DNA from: Odontesthes bonariensis
Lineage: Eukaryota > Chordata > Actinopteri > Atheriniformes > Atherinopsidae
Reading direction: 5' to 3'
Assembly: GCF_027942865.1 (NCBI RefSeq)
Contig: NC_134526.1
Location: 17,899,784-17,963,783, forward strand
DNA: 64,000 nt
The notes under the pieces were generated by a model. The model ran no database searches. It saw only the letters and a program-made list of their open reading frames with translations, and was not told the origin of the DNA. Positions 14,801 to 27,136 of this stretch are shown in pieces; position 1 is the first letter of the stretch; every line of letters starts with the position of its first letter. Position numbers and translations under genes: made by a program.

Positions 14801-15451
14801 ATTGGACACAGTTTTATTCTAACATGGTGCTGGTGGTGTAGTTGTTGTCTCCTTCTTCCACATACTGCACTTGATTAGTGTACACATGTTGCACTGGCAC
14901 TGGTGTGAGCTGCTGCTGGACCTAAGGAGAGAACACACACAAACACACATGCATACAAAAATCCAATAAATTGTTGTGCACCTTATTACGCCACATCATC
15001 CGTTTCCTCACCAGGAATCTTAATCTTTCCTCTATGGTTTCCTTTTGCAATGAAAGCGACACACACAATACCTAGCCACAGGGAGATTATATGATCCCTC
15101 AACTGAACAGCAGCAGTCTCCCTTGTGTCCCTAACCTACTTGGAAAATGAGAGCTGACTGGGGCCTGAGCAATCTGTAGTCAATGTAGTCTCTTGATGCC
15201 CAGGCCAGATATTCAGGCTCTTGTGTCACATGATGAAGCTGCAGTTCCTCTAGTTTCCTATCACTGACTAATCCGGTGAGGTCTGTGCAAAGGGGAAGCT
15301 GGCAAGTTGGACCATAAACAGGATGAGCTGACTAATAATGAGAAAACATGAGAAAAAGTTGTGAAGTTTTGTATGTGTAGCACGTTTTCTGAAGCAAAGC
15401 TATCACGATTGCTTTCCTTGTTTTATACAAATTTGATACAACTGAGGTGAT

Positions 15452-15500
<49 letters not shown>

Positions 15501-16559
15501 CAACCCACCTCCTGGGAAATATGAACCGGCTGTAGACTGGTGACACTGAGCTGCGTGCCTGGCTCAGTTTTGGCTATCTGAGAGGTGGCCTGCACCACAG
15601 ACCTCTGTTGAGATGAAAATGCTCTCAATACAGATAAGTTTAAGACGAAATAAAACTAAAATAATTGAATGCTGTATGTGTGTTTGCATATGTTACCTGC
15701 TGGGCTGTCTGTACTTGCTGAACAACCTGTGTGGGAACTCCTGTCTGCACTACAGCTGGAGGGGGACTGGAGTCTGACACACTGTCGTTTGAGTGAAGGG
15801 AACCCTCTGAAAGATGGATCAATCAGGACCATTACCACGTTTTACCATTTTCATACCAAAACTAGCATATTCGAGCAGGTCTTTCAAATTCAGGTTAAAC
15901 CTTTCAAACAAGCCAAAGAAATTGATGCGAAGAAATGAATCACTACTACAGAGAGTTACATTTAGTCTGTTTATAATTCCATGTGCCATTACCTCATTGT
16001 TCATATTTAAATGGACCAGGGTGTGCATGAGTGTATAATTTGTGCTGAAAAAAATGGTCAGAACTATAGGAAAGGTTACACATCTCAATGTTTATGGCGT
16101 CTAACCAATAAAATATGAATACATCATTTGAAGAGCTGTTTCTTTGCCCGTAATAGTGACTCAAAAGCATTGCATGATATGTGAAGTTCAGCCTTTACCT
16201 GTGACTGTAACAACGATGTACTGAGGAGTGCTTTGAGCATTTCCAGACTGCGTGGGGGAGCCTTGGATTTCCGCAGTCACGTACTGCGTCTGAGCAGGCT
16301 GAGCCTGCGCTGTTGGCTGCGTTTGACTTCCAGATGCAGGTTTCTGATGAGTGACAGAGGGGTTTTTATCAGTGGCAGTAGGTTGGCCTGTTGGCGTGAG
16401 AACAGTGGGAGCGGCCACGGTAGTCGGAATCTCTGCCAAAAACTGAGGAGCGGGGGCAGGAGTGCACGTGGCATCGGCTTGACCTGGTGTGACCGTTACA
16501 GCAGCCCCCTGGGTTTGAGCTGCGGGTTGGATCTCACCCACGTAGCCTGAGGTGGCCAT
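8866..16559 (-). CDS. rfx1: Regulatory factor X1, winged-helix transcription factor
   Basis: Nuclear transcription factor that binds X-box DNA as a dimer. Seventeen coding exons (plus coordinates, in transcript order): 16559-16199, 15806-15697, 15604-15509, 14921-14824, 14687-14267, 13545-13364, 12830-12711, 12415-12282, 12132-12014, 11742-11636, 11539-11388, 10885-10788, 10460-10311, 10045-9837, 9441-9288, 9169-9124, 9026-8866; total 905 codons plus stop (human RFX1 979). A Gln/Pro/Thr-rich activation region comes first (QTGVPTQVVQQVQ). The RFX DNA-binding domain lies in the exons at 13364-13545 and 12711-12830 (LLDNYETAEGVSLPRSTLY, GNSKYHYYGLRIK). The extended dimerisation domain follows, then an acidic Glu run and the ending LEPPAKLARTD. 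Human RFX1 has a longer Gln-rich middle that is missing between the second and third exons here. The start ATG is 21 bases inside an exon with acceptor at 16581-16582. RFX2 and RFX3 are unlikely from the N-terminus and the rln3/il27ra linkage. Confidence 0.95.
14267..14317 (-). other. rfx1: Optional 17-codon extension of an rfx1 exon
   Basis: After the codons for RASPAT the minus strand reads GTGAGT, a good donor at 14312-14317. The frame stays open for 17 more codons, rich in Glu and Ser, to a second donor GTATGC at 14261-14266. Either donor joins in frame to the DNA-binding exon ending at 13545. Mammalian RFX2 and RFX3 are known to vary at this same place, so alternative donor use is a fair inference. 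Which form dominates cannot be told from sequence. Confidence 0.6.
15454..15499. repeat. (GT)n / (CA)n microsatellite next to an rfx1 splice donor
   Basis: About 46 bp of perfect GT repeat on the plus strand, read as CA repeat in the rfx1 transcript. It starts a few bases after the donor (GTGGGT, 15503-15508) of the exon at 15509-15604. Confidence 0.95.
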
Positions 16560-16580
16560 CACAAATACTGGGAAATCACC

Positions 16581-19523
16581 CTAGAAAAAAAACAAGTGAC
16601 AAGTTATGTTTTTCTGGCAGGGAGGCTCTGAATTTGATAAACTATTAAAAAAATCAATGAATGTAACTGTTTGGTTTCACAATCAGTCTGTAGTCATTCT
16701 GAAAGAGAGAGGGAAGAGGATCAAATCTAGTGAATTCAGTTCCTATCTTCGGTAAATGAGCAACATGAGCCGTTCTAAGAACGCAGTTATCAGAACTGTC
16801 CTACTCGAATTTCGTTCTGATAACTGTCCTTCTGTTTCAGTCTGCATTCGCACATGAGTCGGGAGCCGTCTGCGTCAGCGCCACATTCAACAACAAAACA
16901 GAACCCGGTAAAAGTAATTAGAGAAGAAAAAACACCACCAAGAAGCTAATATGGAGAGCGGGGAGGCCACCATGTTCATGTTCTGCATGATGGTGATATT
17001 AATCATGGACGATCACATCAGGCGTCTAACATTGAGGCTGGAAGAGCTCACAGAGAGAGTCAGGAGATACTTTTTCATTTCATGAAGGAAGAAAGGAGAG
17101 CAGAGCGCCGGAGACAAAGTAGACAAGTGTAAGTTTAACTTATTTAACACCCGCCGGTTGTGTCTGTGTCGTATGAGGAAACATTTCAGCCGTGATAGCA
17201 TGACATGGGGCGTAGCTACCGACCACCAAACATCTCCGTCAGATGCGTTCTATAGAACCATGAAAAGACCCGACCTCGGAGAAGGAGCTAAATAGTTATA
17301 GGAACTGAGGGAGAAAGCCCCGAGTTCCTGTATGTCCGAACACGGGAGAAAACGGCCCCGCAGATTAAAAGGTTATTAGAACTGCCAAAGGTTCCTACAG
17401 TCCGAAAGCGGCTATGTAGTCAAATATAGCTCCAAACAAAAATATTGCTTTAGAATGTAAGTCATATATATTTCAAACTAATCAGAGTCCAACTTGTAAA
17501 TGACATAAGCAATACTTGGACACGAGTTTGTGACGTGAAGTTTCAAAAGCTTTGAAACTAAAAGTGCACGATAGTGAATAACAATGACATTCATCTTTGG
17601 GGAAAAAAACTTTACAAGGGCCATTAAAAATGTTCCACATCCTTATTTGTTGGTAAAATATGATTTATTGAGATTGAGGACTGTTTGAAGTTAATATGTG
17701 TGTATGTTGGGGTGGGGGCACTGACAGGTGTGTCATTACCTGTAATGCAATCACACTGTGTATAGCCTTTTACACACCACACATAATTATGCCTGTGTTA
17801 CAAGTTGAGAAATTCCCATACAAAGATGCTAAAGTATTACAAAACAATGTGTTAATATGCTTTGTGTCAAATACAGTTCAATTGACCGCTTCTTTGCTTC
17901 AGTTTATGCCACTTTTAATATCATGTGCGGAATGTGATCTTACTGTAGAAAGTAGCCTAGGTGCCCGTGACAATTATCAATCTTAGCTAAGCTGGTTAAA
18001 AAAAAAGACATAACAGCAAAAGAGGAAGGAGTTTATTGTAATACTGTGACCAGGGTGGTGACAGATTACCTGTAATCAGGATTATACTAAATAATTAGAT
18101 GGGGGGGGGGGGGGGGGGGGGGAGCAACTACACTGAAATATGACACAGGAAAAAGAAAGGAGAGAGTGCAAACAGAGACACTTATGGCAATATCTGTGAT
18201 GCTGAACACTCTACTTTATGGGCCAAGTCCTTTATGTGGCATTTGATTAGCAGCAACAACAACATGCACCAATGAAAACGCATATTACATGTAGTAAAAT
18301 GCATGCAGTACACCTGTAGTACTGTTACTCCTCGGATCATTTCATTTGACATTTTATTTACTCTCAAAATGTCATGCCAATAGCAATGAAATTTGTTTTA
18401 TTTTGATTACAGATTTTAGGAATTCAGTAATTGTTGAAAACATTCTTTTTTAGTAGGCCTATAGGGTGCAATGTTTGATTTTGTAAGCAATATTAAGGTG
18501 AGGAAGCTCTTGCCATTTCATCCATTGGATTACGCTCAAATACACTTGTTCTCAGTAAAAGCTACAGTAACGTGACAGTTGTTACTGTGTCTGTGTTGAG
18601 GTGAGGTGGTTGAATGCACAGGTTTAACGATAAATTTGCAAGAGATCATCTTTTTACACGTCTGTAAAGTAATTAACTTATCAACACGGTGAACAGAAAG
18701 GTTCAATTGAGCTCGGACCTGCAAAGCACCTGCAAAACGCCCTCCTTCGCCACGCCCCTTCAACGTTAAATGTCCGCCACCTGCCACAGCTGTCTAAACT
18801 CTCGGGAGTCATTCTAACGCTTACCTTCCCTCAACACGGACCCAAAACGTACAAGTCATTCCACTTTTAATTCAACGACCTCAATTTAGTCTACCATTTG
18901 GGTAGTTAATGTTATGTGCCCTGTGAGTTTAGCCGACAAATGTTTAAAACATAACGTGTTCAAACACCACCGATTGCTCGTGGTATATACAATTCGAATT
19001 TCCAATTCTGGTCCAACTCGATACGTTAGTAGCAAACGGTAACGGGCGCAAGGTTGTCGTGACAGAACCGATGCTAGCTATCTAGCAAGGTAACTTGAGC
19101 AGCAGGCTAACTGGTCTCTACAACAACCGCCATTTTGTACCTTTTGCATTTGACATCGCCATAACAACGGCCTGCTTGACTATGCATCTGTGGCTGCGTC
19201 GTCATGGCAGGCAAGAGCAAGTGTCATTCGAATGAGTAGCATAGACAAACTACCGCATTCATAAAACGCTGTCAACTCGTTATATGAGCGACGGTTAGCT
19301 TGCAGGCAAAGCTCGGAGGGAGGCAGTTGTCTGTTATGGCTACTGAAACAACAAGGGAAAAAGCAATAGCACAATTCAGCTGAAGCATTAGAAAAGAAAA
19401 GTGTCTCTATATATCATACGCTTCACCTCTGATTCCACGTGTGTATCCCTCAGTGGTAAAATATCTTCGTTTATATTTATGGCGGATTCAGTTGTTGTTG
19501 TTGATTCTCGTTGCTGGGTTCTT
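16581..19523 (-). other. rfx1: rfx1 5' intron(s) and candidate non-coding first exon
   Basis: The exon with the rfx1 start codon begins after an acceptor at 16581-16582, so at least one non-coding exon lies further right. A convincing minus-strand donor (GTAAGC) is at 18819-18824, ending a possible 5' exon that starts somewhere between 18.9 and 19.5 kb in a CpG-containing stretch. The intron holds a 22-base G run at 18101-18122. At about 16780-17410 there is a degenerate, transposon-looking stretch with imperfect repeats such as GTTCTAAGAACG and CAGTTATCAGAACTG, which I could not classify. No coding sequence is seen. Confidence 0.5.
18101..18122. repeat. Poly-G tract
   Basis: Twenty-two G residues in a row in the rfx1 5' intron; length is likely to be unreliable in the assembly. 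Confidence 0.9.
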
Positions 19524-19571
19524 GTCGCCAGGGCTACCGTGGCTATGGCGCTTCGTCCTCACCAGGGCAAC
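19524..19571. promoter_or_regulatory. Two X-box-like motifs upstream of rfx1
   Basis: The RFX consensus is GTNRCC, 0-3 bases, RGYAAC. At 19524-19537 the sequence is GTCGCC-AG-GGCTAC (one mismatch) and at 19558-19571 it is CTCACC-AG-GGCAAC (one mismatch); both use the same 2-base spacer and sit 20 bases apart. They lie upstream of the likely rfx1 first exon. Autoregulation of RFX1 through its own sites has been reported in mammals. Binding here is inferred. Confidence 0.45.
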
Positions 19572-19639
19572 TGTTGCTACCCACCCGCTCCCTTCCCTCC
19601 TCCTTCTGTACTCTGATTGGCTGAGTACTGCCAAATTGT

Positions 19640-21437
19640 CTTAAAGTCACAGCAACAGTTCAATTTTACTACAAAGCCTTCCACGCCCATTTGTGGAAAA
19701 TTACTGTCTATCATAGATTATTACATTTTTACACCAAAGGCCGATGCAGTGCAAGTACAGACAATACTTTCTGCTCGTAGAGATTTGTTATTTTGAAATC
19801 TTTGTTGAATGTTGAATAGTGATGAGAGTTATACCATGTATCTTGCTGACGACACACATTTGTCTGGTACATCTGGATATCCTGATACGATGTTCATTTT
19901 ACTGAATCTCAGTTGAATAATTTTACTTATATCATTTTGTTTTGGGAAAAATAGAATATATCTTTTTAATTTTCATTTAATTTATGGTAAATAATGAACA
20001 GTGGTGTGATAAGTGTATCTTATTTAACGCTGCTCTCTCTGTTTACTACGGATTGATTCTACAAACATAATCACCACACTATTACTTTATCTAATAAAGC
20101 ATAACAATATTACAAAGAGTGATGTAAGTCAACAATTTGGCATAGTTTTCTCTACAGAAAAACCTAGGCTTTACAAGATGAAAAGGAAAAGAAAACACAT
20201 GGCAAAACAAGGAGACATTTGGAAACACAGGAAGAAAAAAAACAGCCAGGCCCTAGATTAGCCCGAACTTCCCAACCCGTAGTTGCAAAGAGTGCAGCCA
20301 TGATACAACAGACAATACATTTGCGGATAACTGAAACTTCAAACTAACTTGTGAAGTTGTTTCCAAACATCACATATTTAGTCATATAAGTGCAGTCCTT
20401 AGCATTTTGATATTCCTCCAGTGACCTCAACAACATGACATGTTAATGAGTGTCACGGTGGACATCCTCCCAAAATGCCATTTTGTTTGCTTTTTTTGTC
20501 ACATTAATTACAGATTCACCATCTCCATTGTACATTTCTAAATGAGTGACCTTTGACTGCGTGGATACCCAGATAAAAATGTGTTTTATATTTGTCTGAC
20601 TCATAATAAGACTTCTACGTTATCTGTCTTTGAAAATGTCACTGGTCCTGTTTCAATCCTTCCATTTCACCTTTTTGCAACAATTTAACAGAATTGCTCA
20701 TTTTTGAGAGAAAAAGGAAAATTATACATAGTGAAGTTATGCAGGGTCATGTGTGGATTAAAATGGCAAAGCTAATGTGCTGCTAAATCTTATCAGGGTC
20801 AATGATGTCAATGTGTGTAATCAGACATGAAATGTTAATTGTTCTTGCAGTGCCAGGAAGTAAACATGTTTGGAGGATTATTTATTTCTAAGATAAACTA
20901 CAATGTAATAAACTTCCTTCCTTAGGAGCCAGTATGTTACAGATTCTATTGAATAATCTGCTCATTATTATCCCCTAGGAACATTAATTTTACATTTGAT
21001 AAATATTCAAAGTGTTTTCAATGGTTTTTATTTGACTAATTTATCAAGCATAGAGAAAAGTCCCACACTTTGAACTATAGAACAGAGACCACGCTATACA
21101 GTGTTCTATTCTATTCTATGCCATTTGTTTTCTTTGCCATGTTTACAGTCTTACAGTATTATCCATAACTATAAAAGGTATAAAAGGTTCATTGTAGCCA
21201 AGAGGGATGTAATGAAATTATTACTTCAGGATCACTCAAGGTAACAAATGTACGTCACAAGCTGAAAAAGAGTTAGATCATAGAGGCTTCCAACACATTT
21301 GTTGATTATGCCACCTTTGGTCCTTCTTTTGTTTCCATAAAGGTCTCTCACTTTATCTCACTTTCAAATCTGTTTCTCTGTAGCAGAAGGCCTGCATGCG
21401 CAGCATTCGTCTCTCACTTGCATGACTCCAAACCCCC
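19640..21437. other. Intergenic spacer between divergent rfx1 and rln3
   Basis: AT-rich DNA of about 1.8 kb. I see no gene, clear repeat or RNA in it; open frames are short and without family features. Confidence 0.6.
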
Positions 21438-21444
21438 TTATAAA
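21438..21444 (+). promoter_or_regulatory. rln3: TATA box of rln3
   Basis: TTATAAA lies 129 bases before the rln3 start codon. This would place transcription start near 21470 and give a 5' UTR of about 100 bases. Confidence 0.55.
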
Positions 21445-21572
21445 CCACGCCTGGGTCACCCGCAAAGTCACAGCTCATGCAAACGGGGAGACTGAAAGCA
21501 AAGAAGTGGTCAAAGCAAACAATCTCCTCCAATTGCAAGAATTTCCTTCTTGCTTTATTTGCTTGAGGTACC

Positions 21573-22502
21573 ATGTGGAAAGCCCTTGTACTGGCTGCGT
21601 GTCTCCTTTTGGCTGGGGCTCAGCCCATGGAGGACCCGACATATGGGGTGAAGCTCTGTGGCCGCGAGTTCATCCGGGCAGTCATCTTCACTTGTGGAGG
21701 TTCACGATGGAGACGGTCACTGAGGAGTGCAGGTGAGGCTGAAGGCGGTACATCTCCACCTTTTAACTGTGACTCTGTATGGGATTTAATCTGGTGATGA
21801 TTGCATTGAAGGAAGCCATTATCCACTTGTGTTTTGGTTTAATCCATTTGAATATAGGAAATACACATGGATGGAAATTATATGAAATTTTAATTGCAGA
21901 CAGACAATGCCCCTGGTTATATTTTAACTAATGGTCATATTGTGTTGGGTTGGACTGGAATCAGAGGTGCAATGAATTTTATCTACAGAGTTTGTAAATG
22001 TACTACATTGAACTCGTAAAACTACTTTCCAAATATCTATTTGAGCCACTGTCATAGAAAAAGAGAGATTTGGTAGCCATCCAGGGACTTCTGACACTCT
22101 CTACTTCCATCATCCTCTACTTTAATATCTGTACTGATAATGGAGAAGCCATTATTTCATTTTGCTTGCTTGAGACAAATACAAAGATTCTCTAGTGCCT
22201 CACTTGCCCATTTTACCCCAGCAGATGAGGACCCATTCAGCTCCCATCAGGAAGAGTCTTCAGAGGGCTTGAATCATGACTTTGTGGCAGAGAATCTCCT
22301 CCAGAGAAACAAAGATTTCAGCTTCGCATCCAGAGATGACAAGGAGCGAGTGTTCAGCAGGCCCGCCCGCTCTTTCATCACCGAAGAGATCCTGGAGGCT
22401 CTTCGCAAAGCTGACCGCAAAGGTCGCGATGTGGTGGTGGGTCTGTCCAATGCCTGCTGCAAGTGGGGTTGCAGCAAGAGTGAGATCAGCTCCCTTTGTT
22501 GA
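21573..22502 (+). CDS. rln3: Relaxin-3 preprohormone
   Basis: Secreted insulin-superfamily neuropeptide, the ligand of RXFP3-type receptors in vertebrates. Two exons, 21573-21732 and 22225-22502, join in phase 1 to give 145 residues (human 142). Order: signal peptide (hydrophobic LVLAACLLLAGA), B chain with CGREFIRAVIFTCGGSRW carrying the RxxxRxxI receptor-binding pattern, a basic site RWRR, C peptide, the processing site RKGR, then an A chain ending CCKWGCSKSEISSLC. The six cysteines expected for the three disulfides are present. The single intron in the C peptide is the normal place for this family. The gene lies divergently from rfx1 and just before il27ra, as in human. Teleosts keep two rln3 copies; I cannot tell from sequence which this is. 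Confidence 0.97.
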
Positions 22503-23657
22503 AGGCTGATGTACGCAGTCTGAATGGATACAGTGGCAGTCTTTTTACACTGATAAACCATCATTAAAATATGCACATACACACTCATGTTTACTTCCAT
22601 TTCACATTGATCTGGTAAAATGACATCCTGCGTGTTTCAGTTAAACATAGCAGGATCTTTTTGTGTTTCATTCATTTACTTATTTATTATTTTCAACTAA
22701 AAACGTATGTTTCTGGAAACAAAATGTGTTGTATGCTCCAGGCTAAATATCAGTCTTAATTGTGTTTTTTTTTTCTTTTTCTTTTTTGTTACCAGCTCAG
22801 TTATTGCTGCTGCAACTTCTTAGAACTCAACTATATAAATGCATTGTTAACATGATTTGAAAAAAGTCTGAAGTTCAGACTCAAAACAGCTGTATGATTA
22901 AAAACCATAAACTGCCTTCCTAATAAAAATGTTGTCGTTTATTCCTTTTTCAATGACCAAACCTAGAAAATAGGCTACATTTCCGGAATTTCACTACTCC
23001 CTGAGTAATTGGTGGTGGATGAATTGTTAGATCATTTACTCAAGTTATAGTGTCACTATGATGCCCCGTTGCAGGTCAAAGTCTTGCATTTGGAGTCCTC
23101 CTTGAGCGTATGAAAAAAAGCCATATAAGTAAAATGCATTGTGCTCAAGAAATGAATATCAAGATCACTTTAAGGCATAAATACTGACTCCAACATAACC
23201 GGTGCTTTTACCACAAAAATATTATTTTGATTCTGCTGCATCTATCTCTGAAATCTGCATTTTACTCTCTCAGCTCCTTGAATTAGAGCTAACCTTTGCT
23301 TTCCTGGTGGAAAATTGTTTTGATAATCTTTTTTTTAGATTTTAAGAAGTATTCGAAAACAAAACTACGTGAGACATTTGACAAGGATGTAATTATTTGA
23401 GTGAAGTGTAAACAACACAGAGTTTGCAAAATAATTCTCCATTTTTACAAGGGGATTCAAGCCAGAGATGGGGGTTTTTGAAGAAATATTTCCTCTGTGA
23501 TGACATATTTTGTTAATTGTTGAGTCAAAAGTAAAGAACAACAGTGAAACTGACAACTTAAAGTTAAAAACACTTTTTGTGAGCATGTATTTGTGTGTTT
23601 TTAAGTCTATCAGTAGCCTACTTTACTATAAATGATGCATTGAATAAAACGAGTTAA

Positions 23658-24089
23658 AGCAATACTATGTAACATTTCTACCTTAAAATAACAGCTTGAA
23701 AAAAATTGTGCGGCTAGAATGAGTTTTAATATTACGATTGGCCTGTCTCCTATGCCCTTCGGGGACCTGAGTTGGAAAAACTGCGCCATGTAACTTTGCT
23801 GGACCGGCCCGAGAGCGGCCCGGGAGCTGAGCGGAAGTACTTCGACTTGCTTTCTGGCACACCTACCGCAAAAACAAATAGACCCCTCTCACGCTCCCAG
23901 GTACATTTGATTACTCTTACCTTCTCGGTCGACATAGCTTGCACCTTCTGACCCCTCGCCGGTTCGTCAACAAACGTGAAACGTGAAAAGGAAAGAGTGT
24001 TGTATTTACGACAGTGTAACCGTACATTACCTCCAAGCCTGTAGGGGGAGCTCCATAATGGGCTTTTTGAGAAGTTACATTGTATCGCT
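23658..24089. mobile_element. TTAA-flanked MITE (piggyBac- or Kolobok-type)
   Basis: The 432-bp element starts AGCAATACTATGTAAC and ends GTTACATTGTATCGCT, an inverted repeat with two mismatches. Both ends are flanked by TTAA (23654-23657 and 24090-24093), the target duplication used by piggyBac and Kolobok transposons. It codes for nothing, so it is a non-autonomous copy. The superfamily choice is inference. Confidence 0.75.
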
Positions 24090-24235
24090 TTAAACTACAA
24101 AAAAGCATGATGCCTGCTATCATTTCACAGCCTCATCATTTTGTTAGACACAGTCAGTTCTTTTTAATGATATGTTTAACACTGAGATTAGAATTCAAAG
24201 CAATTGGCAGTGAATAATCAGGCGACATAAGACAA

Positions 24236-24303
24236 AGGTAAAAGTAGTAAGCACATTGAGTTGCCTGTGTGAAATGCGCTATATAAATAAAGATTGATTG
24301 ATT
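24236..24303 (+). mobile_element. 3' tail of a LINE/SINE-like retroposon
   Basis: The stretch TGCGCTATATAAATAAAG followed by a run of GATT units is the typical 3' end of many fish L2-type LINEs and the SINEs that borrow their tails. Only the end is present. Confidence 0.55.
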
Positions 24304-27136
24304 GAACGTTTGCTATTATTATTCACTCAGTAACAATGTTCCACTGCACATTGTGTGGCTACTCTTTTTCTTTCTTTTTTTTTCAGGGGAAGTTAGCCGA
24401 TGACAAAACAGGCTGAAAATCTCCGCCTGTGATTGACAATAAAAAAACTTTAAAATAAAGTAGGACCCAATTTTGTCTGAGCACTTTTCAACATCCATCT
24501 TGTGATTTGATGCTCTCTTGGTAACTGTAAAATTTCGGACAGTGGCCGAAGCCCAGTGGCTTACCAGGTCAGTATTCGGTAAGATGGTCCGTGCATGATA
24601 ATATCCAGCTTCCGATTCAGTGTGCAGGCGCCCTTCCTCTTGCCTCTTGATCACAAGCTGCTATTCAACATGATACACACACAGGTTGAAAGCATATTGA
24701 CCAGCAGAGGTCAGGTTACAAATGGCTCAATCTCCCAATAACCATGGGAGTAAAATAAGGTAACTTTTGTACTGCAGGAGAACAAATGGATTTTCAGAAA
24801 ATAAAAACAAATGCAACATCAACTGGAACAGGAAAATGGCAAGCACTAAGGCGCCTGAAAGAAACAATCTCTGAGCAAAAATGCATTTACTCACAAAATA
24901 ATCCAGCGGCAACATCTGATGCTGGAACACAATACATTATGAAAACATACTTCATACTGCATGCCACAGATGAGACGAATGTCAGATAAACACCACGGTC
25001 TGTGTCAAGGTCAGAACAAAATATCAACTTACATTACATGCGCTCTCATCTTTTAACTTCAAATCACCCGTACATCCATTATCCTTTTAACTAATGATAT
25101 GCTTGTCAATGCCAAAGTGTTATGTTTACTATAAGTGTGCATTATTGATTTCTTTTTTTTTTGTTGGTATTTTAAATTGTAGATGTTGTCATCAAGTATA
25201 TGAAACAATGAAAGCTTGAAAAGCTTGTGTTAGAGAAATATCATGAGGTTATACTATAAGAAAAGAAGTACTGTGTGCAAGAATGTTTTACAGTGTTGGA
25301 AGATCAAGGGGCTCTGTGTGCTGGTGGAGGCCTCATCCTCGTATAAGTTTAACCTTGGATGCTGAAGAAGGCCTCCTATCTTTGCTAGTTCTATCTTCTG
25401 TATGAACCTTAATTTACTGAACAAAGATGTCTTATCTGATGTTATCATATTGACTACACTGCACTCATCTAATAAAGATATTGATGGGAGGGAACTACAG
25501 GAATCTCTCATAACCCCGTGTGGCTAATGCTTTTGTGGTAGAAAGCACAAATAGCAGAAGTATAATTTGAGAATCCAGACAACCCAGTGTCAGCAGACTT
25601 GTCTCCTTTCTGCAAGATTAAACCTTTGTGTTAACTAACTCCAGCGACTCTGAGCCTCATTGACACATTCTGATGCTGAGATTTACATTCAGAATGCCGT
25701 TAAACTCTCATTTATTAGAACTTCATTGACATTGCCTCCGCTCTTTATGAGAGTCCATAGTCATTGTGACCCCTAAAGCAGTGGTAACATACTTACTCCT
25801 GTGCTGAAGCCGTTTCATGCAGTTAGCAATTTATCTTTGGTGAATATGTGGTGTATGAGGGATGGTCGCCTTCAAGCAGCCTATGTATAGATGGAACAGG
25901 AAGAACTCTGCTGACACAGACTTGGTTGAACACAGAAACCTTTTATTGCCCGTATCAGAATTACAGATTGATGCATCAAATCTGGAGAGATCTTCAAAGC
26001 ACCAAAGTCCACTGCAATCTCTCTCGCACAGTGGATGCTTCTCTCCTTATGTAGGGTAAAACCTTCCCATAGTTGGTAACCCTGTAGATGCTGCGCAATA
26101 GTCAGTATATAACGTATATACTGTATATACTGAGGAATGTGTTATTGTCCAAATGTTAATGTGTGACCATTGTTCATCACCTATCCGGACACACTGAACT
26201 TGACGCCATTTCGTACCTCTGTTAAGTAAAATCGGACAAGTCACATTAAGAATCAGACACTACAAATACACATCTGTCACATCTGCGCACACAGAAGCCA
26301 CAGTTGTTCAGTGAATCGACTCAAGGTTTGGCAAATGAATGCACAGTGGATTAAGTCTAGTGGTTTTTATTCAACTTCTTTCTTACTGTACTCCATGGAT
26401 TTATTTTTAGATTGATCTTGGAGACACACACCCTTCCTTAAACTTGTTGCCCACCAACAGACAAACATCTGGGCCACTTAAAAACACACACCAGCAAAAA
26501 CGATCCTGCGGGCAACGCAATACTGTACTTCCTATAAAGAGGTAGTGAGGCATCAAGTTACACAAAATGAAATCAAAAGTAGTGCAGATTGTAGCCTACT
26601 CAATTCTTGTCTTGTTGGGCAGTTGCCCATAAAGTCACGTTCGTGTGGGTGGTACACGTCAGTGGCAATTCCAGAAAGCCGTCGAGCCAGCCCACTGGGT
26701 GGAGTTACCCGGTAAACAGACAAACTTTACAGCAAAGCTTGTTGAACGGAGTGTAGTTCCGCCGCATGATGCGTCTCTTAATGAGGTAAATAGTTTGTAC
26801 TTTATATCACTTAATATGTGGGCCTTGCGATGATAAGAACAAAAAGTGTCGTAACTTATTTGGGCAGTTATCGTAGTGCTTATATCAAAACCACGTTTTG
26901 GTTCAATGCGTATTTGGAATCACCACCCCCTTAACGCACACTTCTAATATCGCATGTGTAGTAATGCCAGCCCTCATTATTGTCATACAGCTTGTTGCTT
27001 TCGCTTTTCCCAGAGAGTTATAACTCAGTTTCTTAATGTGTTTAGCTGGGCAGCTTCTTTCTGCTTGTGTACTTAAGCGTATATAAAGATTATATGTGTA
27101 TTTTTCACAGACACTAGGGGCCCGGGTGCAAATGTA

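Larger units (their letters stand above)
22503..27110. other. Intergenic spacer rln3 to il27ra
   Basis: Holds the rln3 3' UTR (candidate poly(A) signal AATAAA near 22923), a TTAA-flanked MITE (23658-24089) and a LINE/SINE tail (about 24236-24303). A candidate non-coding first exon of il27ra ends with the donor AATGAG|GTAAAT at about 26785, pairing with an acceptor TTTTTCACAG at 27101-27110. Nothing else in this AT-rich stretch looks like a gene. Confidence 0.55.

Noticed and set aside
16780-17410. Possible complete transposon in the rfx1 5' intron
   Set aside because: Internal repeats are present, but I could not find matching inverted ends with a target duplication.
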